A DNA stretch of 10,388 nucleotides from CAZWQR01 sp964638595 (GTDB lineage: Bacteria > Patescibacteriota > Minisyncoccia > Minisyncoccales > PEYH01), in NCBI GenBank assembly GCA_964638595.1, contig CAZWYU010000052.1, forward strand, positions 1 through 10,388. Reading direction: 5' to 3'. The notes under the pieces were generated by a model that did not search any database, was not told the origin of the DNA, and was given only the letters and a program-made list of their open reading frames with translations. Within the stretch, counting starts at the first letter, position 1, and each line of letters starts with the position of its first letter. The position numbers and the translations under genes are program-made. Of the stretch, positions 6,517 to 10,154 are shown one piece after another.

Positions 6517-6589
6517 GGCCCCATCGTCTAGCGGTTTAGGACTCTAGATTCTCAATCTAGCAACACGGGTTCAAATCCCGTTGGGGCTA
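6517..6589 (+). tRNA. tRNA-Glu (anticodon CTC)
   Basis: The 73-base cloverleaf has acceptor arms GGCCCCA and TGGGGCT (G-T at the first pair), a D arm with TAGCGGTTTAG, the anticodon stem CTAGA/TCTAG with loop TTCTCAA (anticodon CTC at 6551-6553), and a T arm ACGGG-TTCAAAT-CCCGT. The discriminator is A6589. The CCA end is not encoded, since CAC follows, so it must be added enzymatically. CTC decodes GAG codons. Confidence 0.96.
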
Positions 6590-6640
6590 CACTTCGCTAC
6601 GCTTAGTGTAAACTCCTTTTTTGGGATTTTTTTTGTTTTT
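6588..6640 (+). terminator. Probable terminator of tRNA-Glu
   Basis: TACACT (6588-6593) can pair with AGTGTA (6605-6610), with a small inner CG-CTA-CG stem, followed by a T-rich stretch including runs of 6 and 8 T. The stem starts inside the tRNA's last bases and is weak, so the T tracts are the better evidence. Confidence 0.4.
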
Positions 6641-6644
6641 GGAA
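6627..6644 (+). repeat. 18-base direct repeat, copy 1 (T8-G-T5-GGAA)
   Basis: TTTTTTTTGTTTTTGGAA is identical to 7426-7443. Both copies follow a weak hairpin. The pair brackets the Nfu-N-like gene and its control region, 799 bases apart. Confidence 0.7.
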
Positions 6645-6705
6645 ACTTAAAATACTTGTTTTTTTATATATTTTAATATTAAGGTTGTTGATGAAATTAA
6701 ATTAG

Positions 6706-6737
6706 AAGACCTCCTATCTCGAGAGAGAGGAGGTCTT
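6706..6737 (-). terminator. Terminator of the Nfu-N-like gene
   Basis: AAGACCTCCT (6706-6715) and AGGAGGTCTT (6728-6737) form a perfect 10-bp stem with a 12-base loop, 14 bases beyond the minus-strand stop. The tail on the minus strand (CTAATTTAATTT) is T-rich but interrupted, so a purely intrinsic mechanism is likely, not certain. The arm sequence also contains the AGGAGG/CCTCCT pair. Confidence 0.75.
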
Positions 6738-6751
6738 TGAATCTTTGCGGT

Positions 6752-7135
6752 CTATTCCTGGTTGGGATCAGGGGCCGCGATAAGGTGTTGGAGAATGATG
6801 CGATCGATTTCTGAGAGCAACTCGTCCCAAGCATAGACTCGTGCCTTTTCGATTCTGATCTGGTACGGGCTGAGTCCCACTTCGGCAACACCCTTTAGTC
6901 CAAGGAGATCTTTGACCAGGGGCGTTTGTTTGGATGGTTGAGCGTCGAGCGAGTTGAAGGTCAGGTATATCTCATCAGTGACTCTATCCGAAACATGGAA
7001 TGTGCAGAAATCCTGATTCGGGAAGAACTCGTGTTCCAGTCGGAATTCGCTATTCCAGTTGGCGTAGCGAACCTGGAGAATCCTTCCGATCTTGATCAAC
7101 CACATGCCCAACCTTCCGATTGCCATTCTTAACAT
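6752..7135 (-). CDS. Small protein with Nfu/NifU N-terminal-like domain
   Basis: From the ATG at 7135 the product has 127 residues. Residues ~57-118 (IYLTFNSLDA, PLVKDLLGLKGV, an aromatic turn, a short beta strand, then WDELLSEIDRIIL) follow the pattern of the Nfu N-terminal domain: a PLxxxLFxIxGV-like helix, then strands and a W/EEL-type helix. The Nfu C-terminal CxxC iron-sulfur domain is absent, so Fe-S scaffolding cannot be claimed. The N-terminal 20 residues are basic and hydrophobic. AAGGAGG at 7140-7146 lies 4 bases before the ATG; an in-frame extension to 7192 is unlikely because it places this site inside the gene. The gene is visibly richer in G+C than its neighbours and has its own promoter and terminator, suggesting transfer. 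The domain call is tentative. Confidence 0.7.
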   Translation of the reverse strand: MLRMAIGRLGMWLIKIGRILQVRYANWNSEFRLEHEFFPNQDFCTFHVSDRVTDEIYLTFNSLDAQPSKQTPLVKDLLGLKGVAEVGLSPYQIRIEKARVYAWDELLSEIDRIILQHLIAAPDPNQE

Positions 7136-7139
7136 TTTT

Positions 7140-7146
7140 CCTCCTT
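7140..7146 (-). promoter_or_regulatory. Shine-Dalgarno AAGGAGG fixing the start at 7135
   Basis: AAGGAGG reads from 7146 to 7140 on the minus strand, followed by AAAA and ATG. It identifies the ATG at 7135 rather than the upstream in-frame codon at 7192. A second AAGGAG lies just upstream. Confidence 0.8.
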
Positions 7147-7216
7147 CTCCTTGTGCTGATGAGGTTGTGCTACTAGCAGTGAAGCTATACACAAGGAGTT
7201 CTGTAGCAGCATTTAT

Positions 7217-7245
7217 ATTATATCATAAATTTATTTATTTGGCAA
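7217..7245 (-). promoter_or_regulatory. Promoter of the Nfu-N-like gene
   Basis: On the minus strand, TTGCCA (7245-7240) and TATAAT (7222-7217) are separated by exactly 17 bases with an extended -10 TG. The leader would be about 75 bases. The -10 context TGATATAATATAAA is shared, base for base, with the promoter of the 71-residue gene on the other strand. Confidence 0.85.
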
Positions 7246-7285
7246 TAACTAAAAAGCCATTTTACGCACTGATTTCTTTTATAAT

Positions 7286-7306
7286 TTGGTCCCAACCAAC
7301 TCCCGA
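7286..7306 (+). repeat. 21-base dispersed repeat, copy 1 (TTGGT..CAACCAACTCCCGA)
   Basis: TTGGT-CC-CAACCAACTCCCGA matches 7879-7899 at 19 of 21 positions; only the central CC/TT differs. The element includes an inverted pair around its centre (TTGGT...ACCAA). A degenerate relative may lie near 8509-8522. Confidence 0.65.
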
Positions 7307-7313
7307 GAGGTCT

Positions 7314-7361
7314 ACACTAGAAAACCTTAGCGAGCTTGGCGAGCATTAAGTTTTCTTGTGT
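7314..7361. repeat. Long imperfect inverted repeat
   Basis: ACACTAGAAAACCTTA (7314-7329) is complementary to 7347-7361 with one mismatch and one bulge. The loop contains GCGAGC twice (7330-7335 and 7339-7344). No gene overlaps it. It could fold as a long hairpin in RNA from either strand. Confidence 0.6.
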
Positions 7362-7366
7362 CCACA

Positions 7367-7399
7367 GTAGCCCGCCTAAGGCGGGCGAAGGTGGGCTAC
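7367..7399. repeat. GC-rich nested palindrome (CCCGCC-TAA-GGCGGG)
   Basis: GCCCGCC-TAA-GGCGGGC (7370-7386) is a perfect 7-bp inverted repeat with a 3-base loop. It lies within an outer pair GTAGCCC (7367-7373) and GGGCTAC (7393-7399) that shares an arm with it, so the two folds are mutually exclusive. It resembles repetitive extragenic palindromes and is far richer in G+C than its surroundings. Confidence 0.7.
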
Positions 7400-7409
7400 A
7401 TTAAATAAA

Positions 7410-7439
7410 ATGCCTTTGCCTGGCGTTTTTTTTGTTTTT
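7410..7439 (+). terminator. Terminator-like hairpin with T run
   Basis: ATGCC (7410-7414) pairs with GGCGT (7422-7426, one T-G pair), followed by a run of 8 T, a G and 5 T. No plus-strand gene precedes it except the tRNA, more than 800 bases away, so it may be an orphan or moved element. Confidence 0.5.
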
Positions 7440-7443
7440 GGAA
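7426..7443 (+). repeat. 18-base direct repeat, copy 2 (T8-G-T5-GGAA)
   Basis: Identical to 6627-6644. This copy begins with the T run of the hairpin at 7410-7426 and ends just before the promoter of the 71-residue gene. Confidence 0.7.
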
Positions 7444-7454
7444 CCGTAAAAAGA

Positions 7455-7483
7455 CTTACAAATCAAATAAGATGTGATATAAT
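7455..7483 (+). promoter_or_regulatory. Promoter of the 71-residue gene
   Basis: CTTACA (7455-7460) and TATAAT (7478-7483) are spaced 17 bases, with an extended -10 TG at 7475-7476. The context TGATATAATATAAA is identical to that of the minus-strand promoter at 7217-7245. The leader would be about 23 bases. Confidence 0.8.
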
Positions 7484-7512
7484 ATAAACACTTCACGATT
7501 AAGGAGGGTGCT

Positions 7513-7728
7513 ATGTTGATGAATATCAATGCAGACAAGGGGACTAAGGTTGTGTTCGCAAATCCCAACGCAGGCTACCCGTATCATCAGGAGAAGGCAA
7601 AGAAGTACCTTGAGGTAGGGAAGACATACATCATCGATCACACCGTTGTCGGAAGATGGCATACGGATGTCTTTCTTGAAGAGTTTCCGGACGTCGCCTT
7701 CAACAGCGTGATGTTCGACAATGCGTGA
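7513..7728 (+). CDS. Small conserved-looking protein of unknown function (71 aa)
   Basis: I do not recognise a named family. The 71-residue soluble product has no membrane segment and no Cys. Its most distinctive parts are KVVFANPNAGYPYHQEKAKKYLEVGKTY (residues 12-39) and VGRWHTDVFLEEFPDVAFNSVMF (46-68), consistent with a small mostly beta fold with a helical QEKAKKYLE segment. Evidence that it is real: a full promoter, AAGGAGGG at 7501-7508 just before the ATG, a strong terminator, and coherent codon use. An in-frame ATG at 7519 is an alternative start. Like the Nfu-N-like gene it is visibly richer in G+C than the flanking chromosome and is monocistronic, which suggests import from another lineage or a mobile element. 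Regulatory, phage-derived and host-interaction roles are all open. Confidence 0.8.
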   Translation: MLMNINADKGTKVVFANPNAGYPYHQEKAKKYLEVGKTYIIDHTVVGRWHTDVFLEEFPDVAFNSVMFDNA

Positions 7729-7734
7729 TAGTCG

Positions 7735-7768
7735 GCCGAGAGTGGATTATTTCTGCTCTCGGCGTTTA
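7735..7768 (+). terminator. Terminator of the 71-residue gene
   Basis: GCCGAGAG (7735-7742) and CTCTCGGC (7756-7763) form a perfect 8-bp GC-rich stem with a 13-base loop, 6 bases after the stop. The tail is only GTTTAAA, weaker than those of the native terminators. Confidence 0.75.
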
Positions 7769-7842
7769 AAATTGACTCCACTTCTCAATTTCCCCCAAAG
7801 CCCGGCTCAAACTAAACAACGTTAGGGCTACGAAATTAACTC

Positions 7843-7863
7843 GTGCAGGGTTAGACCCCGCAC
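7843..7863. repeat. GC-rich palindrome (GTGC-GGGT/ACCC-GCAC)
   Basis: GTGC-A-GGGT (7843-7851) pairs with ACCC-C-GCAC (7855-7863) around a TAG loop with one mismatched pair. It lies in the 270-base gene-free stretch between the 71-residue gene and the toxin-antitoxin operon. A further GGGCTAC (7825-7831) near it also occurs at 7393-7399 and at the tRNA 3' end. Confidence 0.6.
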
Positions 7864-7878
7864 ATTCCTCATCAACAA

Positions 7879-7899
7879 TTGGTTTCAACCAACTCCCGA
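7879..7899 (+). repeat. 21-base dispersed repeat, copy 2 (TTGGT..CAACCAACTCCCGA)
   Basis: Second copy of the element at 7286-7306, with TT instead of CC at the centre. In this copy TTGGTT-TC-AACCAA is a perfect 6-bp inverted repeat. Both copies are in the same orientation, 593 bases apart, and bracket the 71-residue gene. Confidence 0.65.
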
Positions 7900-7942
7900 A
7901 AAATTTATAGATTAATTTAAGTAGTTTTTATTATTCAGGGCA

Positions 7943-7972
7943 TTGACAAATGTATTTCAATTGTAATACAAT
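7943..7972 (+). promoter_or_regulatory. Promoter of the toxin-antitoxin operon
   Basis: A perfect TTGACA (7943-7948) is followed after 18 bases by TACAAT (7967-7972). The predicted start near 7980 gives a leader of roughly 18 bases with no Shine-Dalgarno before the antitoxin ATG at 7998. Confidence 0.8.
7951..7970. promoter_or_regulatory. Palindromic operator inside the toxin-antitoxin promoter
   Basis: TGTATT-T-CAATTG-T-AATACA (7951-7970) is symmetric except for one mismatched pair. It fills the spacer and enters the -10 box. Ribbon-helix-helix antitoxins commonly bind such palindromes to repress their own operon, so autoregulation by the downstream gene is likely. Confidence 0.75.
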
Positions 7973-7997
7973 AGAGTAATATAATTAATTGAAAAAT

Positions 7998-8225
7998 ATG
8001 CGTCAAGTACTAAGTTTGTCTTTTCCTAAAAATACTACTCAGGAAGTAAAGAAGATGGCAAAAAAAAGAGGATTTAATTCTTTAAGTGCCTATATCAAAT
8101 ATCTTGTCGAATTAGATAAGGATTTAATTTCTGAATTAGAGCTTTTAAACTCTATTAAACAGGCCAGAAAAGAATATGGGGAAGGTAAGAGTGTGAAAGC
8201 TAAATCAATAGCTGGGCTTTTATGA
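7998..8225 (+). CDS. CopG/ribbon-helix-helix-type antitoxin
   Basis: The 75-residue product opens with a beta strand (QVLSLSFP) and two helices (TTQEVKKMAKKRGFN and SLSAYIKYLVELDKD), the ribbon-helix-helix DNA-binding layout. A charged C-terminal arm (SIKQARKEYGEGKSVKAKS) is of the kind antitoxins wrap around their toxin. ATG at 7998 is chosen; an in-frame TTG at 7989 is possible but neither has a Shine-Dalgarno. The gene overlaps the toxin by ATGA, typical of coupled toxin-antitoxin pairs, and the promoter carries a matching palindrome. It should neutralise the downstream toxin and repress the operon. Confidence 0.85.
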   Translation: MRQVLSLSFPKNTTQEVKKMAKKRGFNSLSAYIKYLVELDKDLISELELLNSIKQARKEYGEGKSVKAKSIAGLL

Positions 8226-8494
8226 TAGTTGAGAATATCTACTATTCAAAAAAATTTGTAAAAGAGTTAAGTTCTCTGCCTAAAAAAATCGTTGATTTAG
8301 CTATTATAAAGGAGGGATTATTCAGAGAAAATCCTTTGCATCCTTCTTTGAGGTTGCATGAATTGCACGGAAAATTTAAGGGGATTTGGTCTATCTCTAT
8401 AGCGAGTAATTATAGGATTATCTTTGAACGTATGCCTAATGGAGACATTCTTTTTATCTCTATTGGCAAGCATGATATTTATAAATATCTTTGA
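8222..8494 (+). CDS. RelE/ParE-superfamily toxin (mRNA-interferase type)
   Basis: This 90-residue protein matches the RelE/YafQ/HigB pattern: an N-terminal strand (IYYSKKFVKEL), two helices, then LRLHELHGKFKGIWSISIASNYRIIFER (residues 43-70) and the closing ISIGKHDIYKYL (79-90). Arg65 in the NYRIIF strand and His84-Asp85 near the C terminus lie where catalytic residues sit in YafQ- and RelE-like members. These toxins usually cut mRNA at the ribosome; ParE-like gyrase inhibition is the alternative and sequence alone does not decide. The start overlaps the antitoxin stop (ATGA) with no separate ribosome site, so translation is coupled. The gene is A/T-rich like the chromosome, unlike the two small genes before it. 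It looks intact. Confidence 0.88.
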   Translation: MIVENIYYSKKFVKELSSLPKKIVDLAIIKEGLFRENPLHPSLRLHELHGKFKGIWSISIASNYRIIFERMPNGDILFISIGKHDIYKYL

Positions 8495-8537
8495 CTTTTT
8501 TCATTAAAGAATTCCAACTAACTCTTTAGATATCTAC

Positions 8538-8558
8538 AACTGCTTTTTAGCAGTTTTT
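8538..8558 (+). terminator. Terminator of the toxin-antitoxin operon
   Basis: AACTGCT (8538-8544) and AGCAGTT (8549-8555) form a 7-bp stem with a TTTT loop and a T5 tail beginning in the stem. It lies 43 bases after the toxin stop. Confidence 0.8.
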
Positions 8559-8586
8559 ATTTGATTTTATAGAGAATATCTGTTAT

Positions 8587-8608
8587 TATAATTTGTAGTA
8601 AAGGAGGG
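8587..8608 (+). promoter_or_regulatory. -10 box and Shine-Dalgarno of the micro-ORF
   Basis: A perfect TATAAT (8587-8592) lacks a good -35. It precedes AAGGAGGG (8601-8608), which is correctly spaced for the ATG at 8613. If the -10 is used, the start near 8599 falls on the ribosome site itself, so the true promoter may lie a little upstream. Confidence 0.5.
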
Positions 8609-8612
8609 ATTT

Positions 8613-8741
8613 ATGAAAACTTCTGCTTGGAAAAAAGTAGCTTATTGTTGAGGAGAAAAGGTGCTGGTTAACTATAATGTTGTTGGAGGGAAAAGAATTC
8701 TTAGAAAGAATATAGAGGGGTTTCTTCATATTATTATATAA
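8613..8741 (+). pseudogene. Micro-ORF interrupted by an in-frame TGA
   Basis: ATG at 8613 follows a consensus ribosome site and reads MKTSAWKKVAYC, then TGA at 8649-8651. The same frame stays open for 29 more codons (GEKVLVNYNVVGG, then KRILRKNIEGFLHIII) to TAA at 8739-8741. Read through, it would be a 42-residue basic protein. Alternatives: a nonsense-mutated gene; a 12-codon leader peptide; or two coupled ORFs, since GAGGAG overlaps the TGA and precedes an in-frame GTG at 8661. Selenocysteine is unlikely, as I see no clear bacterial SECIS hairpin after the TGA. The product family is not recognised. It lies between two terminators and so is its own transcription unit. Confidence 0.45.
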
Positions 8742-8764
8742 AGAGAAAAGTTTTTAATTAACTT

Positions 8765-8803
8765 GGGAAGTGGAAACATTTCCCGTTTGATTTTCTTTAT
8801 TTT
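8765..8803 (+). terminator. Terminator with a GAAA tetraloop after the micro-ORF
   Basis: GGGAAGTG (8765-8772) pairs with CATTTCCC (8777-8784, one G-U) across a GAAA loop of the stable GNRA class. A T-rich tail follows. It ends the micro-ORF unit just before the rmuC promoter, whose -35 lies in the tail. Confidence 0.8.
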
Positions 8804-8815
8804 TGGTGTTAAAAT
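8787..8815 (+). promoter_or_regulatory. Promoter of rmuC-rplU
   Basis: TTGATT (8787-8792) and TAAAAT (8810-8815) are spaced 17 bases, with an extended -10 TG at 8807-8808. The predicted start is at about 8822, only ~3 bases before the GTG at 8825, pointing to a leaderless or nearly leaderless mRNA. Confidence 0.75.
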
Positions 8816-8824
8816 ATTATTACT

Positions 8825-9841
8825 GTGAATGAAATTAGTTTGTTGATTATATTTTTTTTGATGATTGCTTCAGGCATGGCTGTGGCTTATTTTTTATTTA
8901 AAAGGGATAGAAAAGAAAAATCTTCAGAGATAGACCAAAAACAGAATGAGGCAATTAGAGACTTAGAAAGGCGATTGACAGATTTAATGAGTTCTCAATT
9001 AAAGGAAATTAGGGGAAGTGTTGACAATACTTCTCAAGCAATGAACAAACAAATTTCTTCTTTTACCCAAGAAACGGTGTTAATAAAAGAAGAAATGAAA
9101 CAGGTTCAAGAGGCAATGAAAGGAATTTCTTCTTTTCAAGAATTTTTTCGTTCTCCTAAAATAAGAGGCCAGTGGGGAGAAGCTAGCTTAGAGCATATTT
9201 TAGCCGAATATTTTCCCAAAGAGTCTTGCCAAAGGCAATATTTGTTTGAAAGTGGGGAACAGGTAGATGCTGTTCTAAAATTACCTAACAAAAAGTTAGT
9301 GCCCATAGACGCAAAATTTTCTTTTGACAATTTTAGGCAAATGGTATCTGCTGATACAGAAGAACAAAAGCAATTTTTTCGTAAAAGGTTTATTGAGGAC
9401 ACTAAAAAAAGAATTGAAGAAATTTCTTCTAAATATATCTTACCCTCTGAAAATACGGTTGATTTTGCAGTAATGTACATTCCGGCAGAGGCAGTGTATT
9501 ATGAGATTAATATGTTGAATGAAATTGATCTAGGAGAGTATTCCCGCTCTAAGAAGGTAATTTTGACCTCTCCAAACACAATATTTTTAGCTTTACAAGC
9601 AATAGAGCATTGGTTTAAAGATGTTCAGATATCCAAGCAAACCCAAAACATTTTAAAAAGATTGACAAGAGTTCAAATAGACGGTAAAAAATTAATGGAG
9701 GATTTTAGAAAAATGGGTAGCCATTTAAAAAATGCCTTTTCTTCTTATAATAAATCTGAAAAAAGAATAGACCTATTCAATGAGAGAGTAGAAAATCTAT
9801 TGGAAAACGCAGAAGAAACAAAAGAATTAAAAGATAAATAA
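8825..9841 (+). CDS. rmuC: RmuC family DNA recombination protein
   Basis: RmuC proteins are predicted nucleases that limit inversions and short-repeat recombination. The 338-residue product has one N-terminal membrane segment (about 5-24), a likely coiled coil (about 30-100) and the RmuC core. The core includes SPKIRGQWGEASLEHIL (110-126), VDAVLKLPNKKLVPIDAKF (147-165), YIPAEAVYYE (218-227) and the SPNT stretch (249-252). It is shorter than E. coli RmuC, mainly in the coiled coil and C terminus. The GTG start at 8825 is chosen because it precedes the membrane segment; there is no Shine-Dalgarno and the promoter lies immediately upstream, suggesting a leaderless transcript. If translation began later the membrane anchor would be lost. 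The stop is 2 bases before rplU, so the two are probably cotranscribed. Confidence 0.93.
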   Translation: MNEISLLIIFFLMIASGMAVAYFLFKRDRKEKSSEIDQKQNEAIRDLERRLTDLMSSQLKEIRGSVDNTSQAMNKQISSFTQETVLIKEEMKQVQEAMKGISSFQEFFRSPKIRGQWGEASLEHILAEYFPKESCQRQYLFESGEQVDAVLKLPNKKLVPIDAKFSFDNFRQMVSADTEEQKQFFRKRFIEDTKKRIEEISSKYILPSENTVDFAVMYIPAEAVYYEINMLNEIDLGEYSRSKKVILTSPNTIFLALQAIEHWFKDVQISKQTQNILKRLTRVQIDGKKLMEDFRKMGSHLKNAFSSYNKSEKRIDLFNERVENLLENAEETKELKDK

Positions 9842-9843
9842 TT

Positions 9844-10149
9844 ATGTTTGCTGTTATTAAAACCGGAGGAAAACAATATTTAGTTCAACCCGGCGACAAA
9901 ATAAAAATTGAAAAATTAAACCTAGAACCCGGCAAAGAGGTCGTCTTTAATGACGTTTTATTAGTTGATAAAAATAAAAAATTAGAGATTGGAAAGCCTA
10001 ATGTTAAAGCTAAAGTAAAGGCTCAAATTTTAGAACAAGGAAAAGGGGATAAAGTAATTGTTTTTAAATATAAACCCAAAAAGCGCTATAAGAAAAAAAC
10101 AGGGCATAGACAGCTTTACACAATGGTAGAAATTAAAAGTATAGATTAG
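9844..10149 (+). CDS. rplU: 50S ribosomal protein L21
   Basis: The 101-residue protein matches bacterial L21 end to end: MFAVIKTGGKQYLV at the start, PGDKI.IEKL, and the basic RNA-binding stretch KYKPKKRYKKKTGHRQ (75-90) before the final beta strand. L21 binds 23S rRNA in the large subunit. The ATG gives the normal family N terminus. No Shine-Dalgarno is present, and the gene begins 2 bases after rmuC, so it probably depends on rmuC transcription or an internal promoter I could not place. The usual partner rpmA (L27) is not downstream; instead dnaB converges after only 5 bases. Confidence 0.97.
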   Translation: MFAVIKTGGKQYLVQPGDKIKIEKLNLEPGKEVVFNDVLLVDKNKKLEIGKPNVKAKVKAQILEQGKGDKVIVFKYKPKKRYKKKTGHRQLYTMVEIKSID

Positions 10150-10154
10150 ATAAC

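Noticed and set aside
7092..7240. Extended start of the Nfu-N-like gene at 7192
   Set aside because: It would place a perfect AAGGAGG and ideally spaced ATG inside the gene and add a low-complexity Ser/Thr-rich N terminus.
6697..7349. ORFs at 6697-6891 minus, 6926-7132 plus and 7092-7349 plus
   Set aside because: The first two overlap the Nfu-N-like gene in other frames and lack ribosome sites. The third runs across that gene's promoter and the repeats and has no start signal.
7456..7662. Minus-strand ORF 7456-7662
   Set aside because: It is antisense to the 71-residue gene, which has its own promoter, ribosome site and terminator. The minus frame has none of these.
7286..7899. CRISPR array
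   Set aside because: Only two copies of the 21-base element exist, 593 bases apart, with no regular spacers and no cas genes.
8649..8700. Selenocysteine insertion at the in-frame TGA
   Set aside because: No stable hairpin with the bacterial SECIS apical loop could be drawn in the 40 bases after the TGA, and the context is not a known selenoprotein.
9136..9480. Minus-strand ORF 9136-9480
   Set aside because: It lies wholly inside rmuC, whose conserved motifs occupy the plus frame, and it has no start signals.
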